Positions 1-6,569 of a stretch of DNA of 28,205 nucleotides are shown piece after piece. Below the pieces are notes generated by a model. That model was not told where the DNA came from and searched no databases. It saw nothing but the letters and a program-made list of their open reading frames with translations. The position numbers were made by a program, and so were the translations under genes. The stretch is from Syntrophomonas sp. UBA5314 (GTDB lineage: Bacteria > Bacillota > Syntrophomonadia > Syntrophomonadales > Syntrophomonadaceae). How positions within the stretch are numbered: the stretch's first letter is position 1; each line of letters opens with the position of its first letter. Where the stretch lies: NCBI GenBank assembly GCA_002410325.1, contig DHRK01000056.1, positions 14,709 through 42,913 on the forward strand, in the 5' to 3' direction.

Positions 1-506
1 TCAGCGCCGATCAGCAGCCCTTGAAGAATGAGGATATCGTTGGTTTGATTCCCATCGATTCGATCTTTACTCCGGTAAACCGGGTGAATTTCACGGTGGA
101 AAATGCCCGCGTAGGCAAGAGAACCGACTATGACAGCCTCACCCTGGAGATATGGACCAATGGCAGCATAAGCCCGGAAGAGGCGATCAGTTTTTCAGCT
201 AAAATCCTCATCGATTATCTTAAGCTCTTTACCGAGATTGACGACACCTATGCCCAGGTGGAGATCCTGGTTGAAAAGGAAGAGGAAAAGAAAGACAAGG
301 TTCTGGAGATGTCCATCGAGGAACTGGAACTTTCCGTGCGCGCTTCCAATGGGTTGAAGCGGGCCAACATCAACACGGTTGGCGACCTGATCGAAAAGAC
401 CCGGGAAGAGATGAGCAAGATCCGCAACCTGGGACAAAAATCATTGGAAGAGATCGAAAGAAAACTCAAGGAATTGGGGCTTTCGTTTAAAAAACCTGAA
501 GACTAG
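1..506 (+). CDS. rpoA: RNA polymerase alpha subunit, C-terminal part (5' partial)
   Basis: This is the 3' part of the gene for the RNA polymerase alpha subunit, the dimerising scaffold that assembles beta and beta' and contacts upstream DNA and activators. The reading frame is open to the left edge (codons in frame from base 3), so the start lies outside the window. The visible protein begins in the end of the N-terminal assembly domain (motif NEDIVGLIPIDSIF, then VNRVNFTVENARVG), has an acidic and lysine-rich linker, and ends with the alpha-CTD, including ELELSVRASNGLKRANI and a helix-hairpin-helix around IRNLGQKSLEEI. The rplQ start follows 15 bases after the stop, as in other bacteria. A TTG inside the frame at 21 is not the true start. 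Identity is certain. Confidence 0.97.
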   Translation, partial: SADQQPLKNEDIVGLIPIDSIFTPVNRVNFTVENARVGKRTDYDSLTLEIWTNGSISPEEAISFSAKILIDYLKLFTEIDDTYAQVEILVEKEEEKKDKVLEMSIEELELSVRASNGLKRANINTVGDLIEKTREEMSKIRNLGQKSLEEIERKLKELGLSFKKPED

Positions 507-521
507 AAAGGAGGGGCTCCT

Positions 522-863
522 TTGAGTTACCGCAGATTAGGGCTCAGGAGTGACCATAGAAGAGCTCTGCTCAGAAATGCAGCAACCAGTTTGCTGACGG
601 TTGAAAAGATAAGCACCACCGAAGATCGGGCCAAGGAAATCAGAAGGATTGTCGAGCGCATGATCACCCTGGGCAAACGCGGCGATCTGCATGCCAGGCG
701 GCAGGCCCTGTCATATTTGACTACCGATGCGGTAGTGCATAAATTATTTACCGAACTGGCCGAACGGTACAGCGACCGCCAGGGAGGCTACACCCGTATG
801 GTGAAAACCGGTTTCCGCAAAGGTGACGGTGCATCCATGGTTATTTTGGAGCTTGTAAAATAG
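522..863 (+). CDS. rplQ: 50S ribosomal protein L17
   Basis: L17 is a large-subunit protein near the exit of the peptide tunnel. The product is 113 residues, the normal bacterial length. It opens with SYRRLGLRSDHRRALLRNAA, which is diagnostic, and ends with TGFRKGDGASMVILELVK. The start is TTG, chosen because AAAGGAGGGG at 507-516 is correctly spaced and the family begins exactly there. It is co-transcribed with rpoA. In many Firmicutes the cobalt/nickel-type ECF transporter genes follow; here they do not. Confidence 0.97.
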   Translation: MSYRRLGLRSDHRRALLRNAATSLLTVEKISTTEDRAKEIRRIVERMITLGKRGDLHARRQALSYLTTDAVVHKLFTELAERYSDRQGGYTRMVKTGFRKGDGASMVILELVK

Positions 864-911
864 CAATTATTCTATTTCGATAAGCGCTGGAGGTTTTTAA
901 TAAACCGGCAT

Positions 912-937
912 GGAGGATTGTGCAAAGATCCTCCTTT
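912..937 (+). terminator. Probable terminator of the rpoA-rplQ operon
   Basis: A 7-bp stem, GGAGGAT (912-918) with ATCCTCC (928-934), closes a 9-base loop and is followed by TTTATCC. The T-run is short, so efficiency is uncertain. Two smaller hairpins lie nearby: GGTTT/AAACC at 892-906 and GTCTG/CAGAC at 944-957. The gap of 162 bases between rplQ and truA holds no gene that I can support. Confidence 0.5.
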
Positions 938-1025
938 ATCCTTGTCTGGGGTCAGACGAGGGCAAGGCCAGTGGGCGGGTCTGATTTGGCCATTACATTC
1001 CTTTGTTATAAGTGAGGTTTTTATA

Positions 1026-1766
1026 ATGACCAGGATACGCCTGACACTTCAATACGACGGTAGCGCTTATCACGGGTTTCAAAAACAGGAGAACGCCTAT
1101 ACGGTGCAGGAATGCCTGGAAAACGCGATTTTAAGGCTGACCGGGGAAAGGGTGTCGATCATCTGTGCCGGCCGGACCGACGCCGGGGTGCACGCCCTGG
1201 GCCAGGTGGTGGCTTTTGACAGCACAGCCACCATACCCGGAGAGCGCTGGAAGATGGCGGTAAATACCTACCTCCCGGACGACATTCAGGTGCTGGCCAG
1301 TAGCCTGGCCGGAGCGGATTTTAACCCGCGCTTCCAGGCCTTGAGTAAACAGTACACTTATTATATCTACCGGCGTGATGCGGGGAGGGTCATGTTCAGG
1401 AATTACGCCCTGTGCACCCGGGTGCCGCTCGACCTGGCGGCGATGCGGGAAGCGGCCGCTTTAATAGTGGGAAGGCGCAATTTTAGAGCCTTCTGCGCCA
1501 GCGGTTCATCGGCTAAAACCTTTGAGCGTCGCCTGATGAAATGTATGGTGGAAGAAAAGGGGCCTTTTCTAAGCTTAAAAGTTGAAGCGGACGGATTTTT
1601 GTACAATATGGTCAGGATAGTCATGGGCACCCTGATGGAGGTAGGGCAGGGTAAATATCCGGCCCAGCGGGTTGAAGAAATCCTGCTCTCCCAGGATCGA
1701 ACCCTGGCCGGGCCTACCGCGCCACCCCAGGGCTTATACCTGCGCCGGGTCATCTATCCTGATTGA
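1026..1766 (+). CDS. truA: tRNA pseudouridine(38-40) synthase TruA
   Basis: TruA isomerises uridines 38-40 in the anticodon arm of tRNAs. The product from ATG 1026 has 246 residues, the usual length. It starts TRIRLTLQYDGSAYHGFQ, typical of the family, and has the catalytic aspartate in AGRTDAGVHALGQV (Asp52) and the conserved FLYNMVRIVMGTL segment near residue 200. The frame is open upstream to 918, but that extension has no TruA similarity. AGTGAGG at 1011-1017 stands 8 bases before ATG 1026, which fixes the start. In Bacillus truA also sits between the rplQ region and rplM. Confidence 0.96.
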   Translation: MTRIRLTLQYDGSAYHGFQKQENAYTVQECLENAILRLTGERVSIICAGRTDAGVHALGQVVAFDSTATIPGERWKMAVNTYLPDDIQVLASSLAGADFNPRFQALSKQYTYYIYRRDAGRVMFRNYALCTRVPLDLAAMREAAALIVGRRNFRAFCASGSSAKTFERRLMKCMVEEKGPFLSLKVEADGFLYNMVRIVMGTLMEVGQGKYPAQRVEEILLSQDRTLAGPTAPPQGLYLRRVIYPD

Positions 1767-1822
1767 CCAGGCCAAGGCCGGAGCATAAGCCTTCCCAGGG
1801 CCGGTAAAAAATGCTTCATTTC

Positions 1823-1852
1823 TTGACAAGTCGGTTTAAGTTTGGCTAAGAT
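1823..1852 (+). promoter_or_regulatory. Possible sigma-A promoter for rplM-rpsI
   Basis: TTGACA (1823-1828) is a perfect -35 box. With an 18-base spacer it is followed by TAAGAT (1847-1852), a 4/6 match to the -10 consensus. It lies 57 bases after truA and directly before the structured leader of rplM. Seen by eye only. Confidence 0.5.
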
Positions 1853-1863
1853 TAAAAGGTAGT

Positions 1864-1956
1864 CTCTATAATTGTGCCCTTCCTAGCCCCGTGGGTAGGC
1901 CGCAGCGATAGAGCCGTATAATTCGCTTAATTCCACCAGGATTGGTGAACTAGCTA
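1864..1956 (+). promoter_or_regulatory. Structured leader of rplM, candidate L13 autoregulatory leader
   Basis: The region between the putative promoter and rplM can fold into nested stems. CTCTAT (1864-1869) pairs with ATAGAG (1908-1913) and encloses a hairpin in which CCTA and CCC (1882-1890) pair with GGG and TAGG (1892-1899), leaving a bulged G. AGCGA (1904-1908) can pair with TCGCT (1923-1927). CACCA (1934-1938) with TGGTG (1943-1947) forms a perfect hairpin 10 bases before the ribosome site. Firmicutes are known to carry an L13 protein-binding leader at this place. I could not compare it with that family model, so the identification is inference from position and structure. Confidence 0.45.
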
Positions 1957-1970
1957 CAGGAGGGAACATC

Positions 1971-2405
1971 TTGAAAACGTTTGTGGCAAAACCGGCGGAA
2001 ATCGACCGCAAATGGTACGTTATAGACGCCAAAGGTCAAACCTTAGGGCGCCTTTGTTCTGAAGTGGCATCCATTTTAAGAGGCAAACATAAGCCGATTT
2101 TTACTCCTCATGTGGATACCGGCGACTTCGTAATTATTATCAATGCTTCGGAAGTAATATTAACTGGCGACAAGCTCAATAAAAAGCGCTATCGCTATCA
2201 CACCGGCTATCCGGGCGGTTTGAAAGAGGTCAGCTACCGCGACCTGATGAACAAGCGGCCGGAAAAGGCCATTGAACTGGCGGTTAAAGGCATGCTGCCC
2301 CACAACAAGCTGGGAGACAAAATGTTCAAGAAGCTGAAAGTCTACAGAGGCGGCACCCATCCCCATCAGGCGCAAAAGCCTGAAGTGAGAGAACTGAGAG
2401 GGTAA
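1971..2405 (+). CDS. rplM: 50S ribosomal protein L13
   Basis: L13 is an early-assembling protein of the large subunit. The 144-residue product has the family's normal length and motifs: KTFVAKPAEIDRKWYVIDAK at the start, GRLCSEVASILRGKHKP, GDFVIIINASEVILTGDKL, and MLPHNKLGDKMFKKLKVY with HPHQAQKPE near the end. The start is TTG at 1971, preceded by CAGGAGGG at 1957-1964. rpsI begins 12 bases after its stop, so the two form the conserved L13-S9 pair. Confidence 0.97.
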   Translation: MKTFVAKPAEIDRKWYVIDAKGQTLGRLCSEVASILRGKHKPIFTPHVDTGDFVIIINASEVILTGDKLNKKRYRYHTGYPGGLKEVSYRDLMNKRPEKAIELAVKGMLPHNKLGDKMFKKLKVYRGGTHPHQAQKPEVRELRG

Positions 2406-2416
2406 GGAGGATAGAG

Positions 2417-2812
2417 ATGGCAATAAAAGTGGATTACTGGGGAACCGGTAGAAGAAAGAAAGCTGTAGCCAGGGTCAGGCTGGTACCCGGTCAGGGCAAT
2501 ATTGTTATAAATAACCGTAGCTTTGACGATTACTTTCCCAATCAGGTAAGCCGTCTTATCGTGCAGCAGCCTCTGGTAGTCAGTGATGCCAGCGGACGCT
2601 TTGACATCCACTGCCGGGTGCATGGCGGTGGAATATCCGGACAGGCCGGAGCGGTTCAGCTGGGCATAGCCCGGGCCTTAACCAGAGCCAACCCCGACCT
2701 GCGGCCGGTACTTAGGAAAAATGGATTCTTAACCCGCGACCCGCGCATGAAAGAGCGTAAGAAGTATGGCTTGCATAAAGCCAGAAAAGCCCCGCAGTAT
2801 TCAAAACGTTAA
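2417..2812 (+). CDS. rpsI: 30S ribosomal protein S9
   Basis: S9 lies in the head of the small subunit, and its basic C-terminal tail reaches the P-site tRNA. The 131-residue product shows YWGTGRRKKAVARVRLVPG at the start, the HGGGISGQAGAVQLGIARAL segment, and the canonical C-terminus RDPRMKERKKYGLHKARK ending in SKR. AAGGAGG at 2404-2410 precedes ATG 2417. Only two bases separate its stop from the first repeat of the following array. Confidence 0.97.
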   Translation: MAIKVDYWGTGRRKKAVARVRLVPGQGNIVINNRSFDDYFPNQVSRLIVQQPLVVSDASGRFDIHCRVHGGGISGQAGAVQLGIARALTRANPDLRPVLRKNGFLTRDPRMKERKKYGLHKARKAPQYSKR

Positions 2813-2814
2813 AT

Positions 2815-2987
2815 CAGGACGAATTACGGAAACGAATCGCGGCTTCTTGCCATCCTGGCACCGCCGCACTAGCCCATCCGTGGGCGTCGTCTGCGTTGCT
2901 CACAAAGCCCGCTCGTCAGTGTATTTCAATACGCCTCCGACGCGGGCTTTATTCGTGCCTTGATCTTCGTTCCCGTAATCCGCCCTG
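2815..2987. repeat. Hairpin-rich repeat, copy A, with 22-bp terminal inverted repeats
   Basis: This 173-bp unit is bounded by imperfect inverted repeats: 2815-2836 matches the reverse complement of 2966-2987 at 19 of 22 positions. Inside are three hairpins in a row: TGCCA/TGGCA (2849-2861), GCCCA/TGGGC (2872-2885), and a long one in which AAAGCCCGC (2904-2912) pairs with GCGGGCTTT (2942-2950) with an inner GTAT/ATAC. The segment 2846-2896 recurs at 3016-3066 with 49 of 51 bases identical. It may be a MITE or REP-like element. The long hairpin could also end rpsI transcription. An open frame across it is only a shadow. Confidence 0.75.
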
Positions 2988-3015
2988 GTCCCATAATGGA
3001 AGCGACTCACAACTC

Positions 3016-3150
3016 CTTGCCATCCTGGCACCGCTGAACTAGCCCATCCGTGGGCGTCGTCTGCGTCATTTAAAAGCCCGCCTCAGTCGACGTACTTGTG
3101 TACGCCTCAATCGGCGGGCTTTTCAATTCCTTGATCTTCGCTCCGCTAAA
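3016..3150. repeat. Hairpin-rich repeat, copy B
   Basis: This is the second copy of the same element, offset by 170 bp from copy A. The first 51 bases (3016-3066) match copy A at 49 positions and keep both small hairpins. The large hairpin has changed sequence but not structure: AAAAGCCCGCC (3072-3082) pairs with GGCGGGCTTTT (3113-3123), with an inner GTAC/GTAC stem. The tail TTGATCTTCG (3131-3140) is shared with copy A (2960-2969). Clear terminal inverted repeats were not seen. Confidence 0.7.
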
Positions 3151-3181
3151 TCGCTCTGACCTACATCAGGAATACTTATCT

Positions 3182-3250
3182 AAAGCCCGCTCGTCAACGT
3201 ACTTCAGTACGGCTCCGACGCGGGCTTTATTCGCGCCTGGACCTTCGCTT
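3182..3250. repeat. Hairpin-rich repeat, partial copy C
   Basis: Only the large hairpin and its downstream tail are present. AAAGCCCGC (3182-3190) pairs with GCGGGCTTT (3220-3228), with an inner GTAC/GTAC stem. The tail (3230-3250) resembles those of copies A and B. The two small upstream hairpins are missing, so this copy is truncated. A T-rich stretch of about 60 bases follows and leads into the nrdJ control region. Confidence 0.65.
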
Positions 3251-3322
3251 TTGTAGCACGCTCTAACCGTTCCCGAAATCATTTTATTTTCTGATTAAAG
3301 TTTTTCGCTTGGTTGTTGCGAT

Positions 3323-3367
3323 ATACATTATATAGTGGTAACATGAATTCCGTACTCTATATGTTGT
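3323..3367 (+). promoter_or_regulatory. Two NrdR boxes upstream of nrdJ
   Basis: NrdR is the ATP/dATP-sensing repressor of ribonucleotide reductase genes, and it binds paired 14-bp boxes with consensus ACACWATATATWGT. ATACATTATATAGT (3323-3336) matches at 12 of 14 positions. ACTCTATATGTTGT (3354-3367) also matches at 12 of 14. The starts are 31 bp apart, three helical turns, which is the known arrangement. The first box contains TATAGT (3331-3336), a plausible -10 with TTGGTT (3309-3314) as -35. nrdR itself is not in the window. Confidence 0.75.
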
Positions 3368-3379
3368 GGGTACTGGTTT

Positions 3380-3408
3380 TTGCAGACCGGGGCCGGACTG
3401 GGTATACT
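3380..3408 (+). promoter_or_regulatory. Second possible promoter of nrdJ
   Basis: TTGCAG (3380-3385), a 17-base spacer and TATACT (3403-3408) form a reasonable sigma-A promoter just downstream of the NrdR boxes. A transcript would start near 3415, giving a leader of about 16 bases before nrdJ. No cobalamin riboswitch fits between here and the gene. Confidence 0.45.
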
Positions 3409-3430
3409 AAAATCATGAGGGGGACTGGCG

Positions 3431-5641
3431 ATGGAACTTACCAGCGATGGGTTGAAGATATTTAACGAGCGGTATGCCGATAAAAACGACCATGGGGAAG
3501 CGGTTGAGACTCCTGATATGGCCGTAGCCAGACTCAGCCGGGCGGCCGCCCGGGCTGAGGAGTTGTATCCGGGAAAGGCTGTTGATTTTTGGGAGAAGGA
3601 GTTTGCCAGGGTTCTGGATTCTCGCTGGTTCGTGCCTTCGACCCCCATCTGGGCCAATATGGGCAAAACCGACCGGGCCAACCAGCCGGGGGCTTGCTTC
3701 GTTCTGGATATACAGGATGATCTTTATGACATGTACCAGACCCTCTTGGATTCAGCGATGATCACCAAGTCGGGCGGGGGCATCGGGTATAATTTCTCCC
3801 GCATCAGGCCGCAAGGGGATCTGGTCAGATCGACCAAGGGCAAGGCCAGCGGGGCGGTTGAACTGATCCGCCTATATGATGCCAGCGCGGCCATGATAAA
3901 ACAGGGCGGAGTGCGCCGGGGGGCCTTTATGGGAATACTCAACTGCGACCACCCCGAAATTGAGGATTTCATACGCTGCAAGCTGTCAGGAGAAATAACC
4001 AACTTCAACTTGTCGGTAGGAGTAAGCGATGAATTTATGAACCGGGTTGCCAGTGACGAGCAATGGGAGCTCAAGTTCGACGGCGAGGTACGCAAGATCC
4101 TGGCCGCCCGGGAACTGTGGGAGAAAATCGTCAGTTCCGCCTGGGCCTGCGGCGATCCCGGACTCATCTTTCTGGACCGCATCCAGGAAAGCAACCCCAT
4201 TCCGGGCCGGCCCATGAACTGCACCAATCCCTGCGGCGAACAGCCCTTGAGTCCGGGTGAGTCATGCCTGCTGGGTTCCATCAACCTGGCCTTGATGAAA
4301 GAAGAAGACCGTGACGAGGTGGCCTGGAGCAGGCTCAAGGAGACTGCCCGGATCGGGGTCCGGTTTTTGGACAACATGATTGACGTCGGGGAATATCCGC
4401 TTGCTTTTATAGCTGAAAATACCCGGGCCAGCCGCAAGATCGGCCTGGGGGTCCTGGGGCTGCACGACCTTTTGCTGCAGATGAAGGTGGCCTATGACTC
4501 GCTGGAAGGTATCGAACTGGCGTCCAAGGTTATGGCTTTTATCAGGTCCGAGGTTCATAAAGCCTCGGCTGAGCTGGGAATAGAGAAGGGAAACTTCCCG
4601 ATCTGGGATGAATCGGTATATGCTGCCGGAAAGGAGCCGCACCGCAACGCTTCCTGCCTGACCATAGCCCCCACCGGAACTATTACCCTGCTGGCCGGGG
4701 TGGAAGGGTACGGCATTGAACCGATATTTGCCATCGCCTACAAGAAGACCTATTTGCAGGATGGAGTACCCGAGAAGTTTAACGTGTTCTCCCCCCTGTT
4801 CTTAAAGGCCTGTCGGGAAAGGGAAGTCGATGAAAAGGTCCTGGAAGAAGTTGCCGTCCAAGGAAGCTGCCAGGGGGTGGAGGGTATACCCGCCGACATT
4901 CAACGCCTCTTCCGGGGGGCCCAGGAAATCGATCCCATGGATCACCTGGCCATGCAGGTGACCTTGCAAAAAGAAGTGGATAATGCCATATCAAAGACCA
5001 TTAATCTGCCGGCCGGCGCCGACCTCGATATGGTGGAGAAGATTTACTATGAAGCCTGGAAGCAGGGGTTGAAAGGGATAACCGTTTTCCGGGAAGGTTC
5101 CAAGCAGGGGATCATAGAAATCGGGGACGCCCCCAAGGCCTCCAAAGACCCTGCGTATATTCCCCGGGGATATATTCATTCCCGCCCCCAGTGGACTTCG
5201 GGAATAACCGAGCGGATCGACACCGGCTGCGGCAAGATGTATCTCACCGTCAACCGGGATCCCAACACCGATGAGGTTATAGAGACCTTTATTACCACCG
5301 GCAGCGACGGAGGCTGTCTGATTTTTACCGAAGCCGCCTCCCGCTTGACTTCGATGGCCATCCGGGCCGGCGTTTCACTGCCGGACATTATTGAACAGCT
5401 GAGGTCCACCCACACCTGCCCCTCCTGGGCCAGGGCGAGAAGCACCGGCAAACCATTGAGCTCCGGAAAAAGCTGCCCCAGCGCCATTGCCAACGCTCTG
5501 GAAAAGTATGTGGATCATAAAGAAGAGGGAAAGACCAAGTCGGCCCAGGTCCGGGGAATTTGCCCGGAATGCAAGCAGCCCAGCTTTGTGCCCTTAGAAG
5601 GATGTTATACTTGTTTGGGATGTGGTTATTCGAAGTGTTGA
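3431..5641 (+). CDS. nrdJ: Class II (coenzyme B12-dependent) ribonucleotide reductase
   Basis: This cytoplasmic enzyme reduces ribonucleotides to deoxyribonucleotides using an adenosylcobalamin-generated thiyl radical, so it works without oxygen and needs no second subunit. The 736-residue protein has the alpha-barrel signatures: PGACFVL (Cys89, one of the redox pair), SGGGIGYNFSRIRP (about 114-127), NPCGEQPL (Cys268 as radical cysteine, Glu270), SCLLGSINLA (Cys279, redox partner) and APTGTITLLAGVEGYGIEP. The C-terminal 27 residues carry CPEC, CYTC, CGYSKC cysteines, a zinc-ribbon-like tail that may regenerate the active-site disulfide. ATG 3431 follows GAGGGGGAC. The paired NrdR boxes upstream suggest control by dNTP level. 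The gene sits between rpsI and cwlD, where Bacillus has other genes. Confidence 0.95.
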   Translation: MELTSDGLKIFNERYADKNDHGEAVETPDMAVARLSRAAARAEELYPGKAVDFWEKEFARVLDSRWFVPSTPIWANMGKTDRANQPGACFVLDIQDDLYDMYQTLLDSAMITKSGGGIGYNFSRIRPQGDLVRSTKGKASGAVELIRLYDASAAMIKQGGVRRGAFMGILNCDHPEIEDFIRCKLSGEITNFNLSVGVSDEFMNRVASDEQWELKFDGEVRKILAARELWEKIVSSAWACGDPGLIFLDRIQESNPIPGRPMNCTNPCGEQPLSPGESCLLGSINLALMKEEDRDEVAWSRLKETARIGVRFLDNMIDVGEYPLAFIAENTRASRKIGLGVLGLHDLLLQMKVAYDSLEGIELASKVMAFIRSEVHKASAELGIEKGNFPIWDESVYAAGKEPHRNASCLTIAPTGTITLLAGVEGYGIEPIFAIAYKKTYLQDGVPEKFNVFSPLFLKACREREVDEKVLEEVAVQGSCQGVEGIPADIQRLFRGAQEIDPMDHLAMQVTLQKEVDNAISKTINLPAGADLDMVEKIYYEAWKQGLKGITVFREGSKQGIIEIGDAPKASKDPAYIPRGYIHSRPQWTSGITERIDTGCGKMYLTVNRDPNTDEVIETFITTGSDGGCLIFTEAASRLTSMAIRAGVSLPDIIEQLRSTHTCPSWARARSTGKPLSSGKSCPSAIANALEKYVDHKEEGKTKSAQVRGICPECKQPSFVPLEGCYTCLGCGYSKC

Positions 5642-5668
5642 TCCAAGAAATTTTGTAGTTTTGACCGG

Positions 5669-5700
5669 ACCCTCTTTAACAAATAAGGAGGGTTCTTTTT
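5669..5700 (+). terminator. Intrinsic terminator of nrdJ
   Basis: A 9-bp stem (5669-5677 with 5685-5693, one G-U pair) carries a 7-base loop and is followed by TTCTTTTTATT. It begins 27 bases after the nrdJ stop. Confidence 0.85.
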
Positions 5701-5787
5701 ATTCGAACCGGCCGGCCATGCCTAATAAAAACATCAACTGGGGCATATATAAGAAAGTGAGTACAAAGGCAGGCAGGTGAGGATAAC

Positions 5788-6525
5788 ATGATAAGAGTTT
5801 GGGCCGGGGGAAGACTATTGAAGCCACTGGGTTTTATTCTGGCCTTGTTGATTCTGGCCGCTCTGGTGTGGCTGGGCAGCCATCAGGAAGACGAAGAGCA
5901 TATGGTCTTTTCATATGGCCTGGCCGGAAGGATCATTGTGATAGACCCCGGTCACGGGGGGCTGGATGCCGGAGCCTCCAGGGGGGATCTGGTGGAGAAG
6001 GAAATAACCCTGCAGATCGCCAAAAAGCTGGAGCAGATGCTGAGCCAAGCCGGGGCCATGGTGATTCTGGTCAGAGGCAATGAGAGCGACCTGGCCGGGG
6101 ATGAATTCACCGGAGCCATTCGTGAACACAAAAAAGAAGACATGAGAAAACGGGTGGAGATTGCCAATGAAGCAAACGCCGACCTGTTTGTCAGCATTCA
6201 CACCAATGCCGTTCCCGGCACTATCTGGTCCGGAGCCCAGACCTTCTACAAGCCGGACAGCCCGGAAAGCAAGCAAACCGCCCAGGCCATTCAGCAGGAA
6301 TTAAAACGTATTCTAGGGAATACTAACCGTAGTATTGGAGCTGGCAATTTTTACGTGCTGAAGAACGTCAATATGCCAGCGGTGCTGGTGGAGGTGGGTT
6401 TTATCTCCAATCCCCAGGAAGGCCGGCTTTTGGCCGATAGCCAGTACCAGACCCGGGTTGCCTATGCGATCATGGCTGGCATAGCCAATGCGCAGAGTCA
6501 GGCGGGGCAGCAAGCTAAAGATTAA
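5788..6525 (+). CDS. cwlD: N-acetylmuramoyl-L-alanine amidase CwlD
   Basis: CwlD removes peptide side chains from muramic acid in spore cortex peptidoglycan, the first step towards the muramic-delta-lactam needed for germination. The 245-residue protein has an N-terminal membrane anchor (about residues 12-30, hydrophobic) and an Amidase_3 domain. Its zinc ligands are His56 in DPGHGGLDAGA, Glu70 in VEKEIT and His138 in SIHTNA, and the catalytic Glu202 is in VEVGFISNP. The segment WSGAQTFYKPDS is typical of CwlD rather than of autolysins. AGGTGAGG at 5775-5782 precedes ATG 5788. The position downstream of the ribosomal genes is conserved in spore formers. Its presence implies that the host can sporulate, which is inference. 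Confidence 0.92.
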   Translation: MIRVWAGGRLLKPLGFILALLILAALVWLGSHQEDEEHMVFSYGLAGRIIVIDPGHGGLDAGASRGDLVEKEITLQIAKKLEQMLSQAGAMVILVRGNESDLAGDEFTGAIREHKKEDMRKRVEIANEANADLFVSIHTNAVPGTIWSGAQTFYKPDSPESKQTAQAIQQELKRILGNTNRSIGAGNFYVLKNVNMPAVLVEVGFISNPQEGRLLADSQYQTRVAYAIMAGIANAQSQAGQQAKD

Positions 6526-6569
6526 AAGATCAAGAGGGTTAACAGAGTACTAGGACAGGAGATGATAAG

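Noticed and set aside
918..1025. Longer N-terminus for TruA
   Set aside because: The extension is unlike TruA, overlaps a terminator-like hairpin, and a well-placed ribosome site precedes ATG 1026.
2766..2963. Small gene overlapping the end of rpsI
   Set aside because: It runs through the hairpin repeat in another frame and has no ribosome site.
2815..3250. CRISPR array
   Set aside because: The units are about 170 bp, differ in length and contain no regular spacers.
3251..3430. Cobalamin riboswitch before nrdJ
   Set aside because: The space is too short and no B12-box-like sequence is visible; NrdR boxes explain the region.
3724..4437. Long minus-strand open frame inside nrdJ
   Set aside because: It is a shadow of the strongly conserved nrdJ frame and shows no family features.
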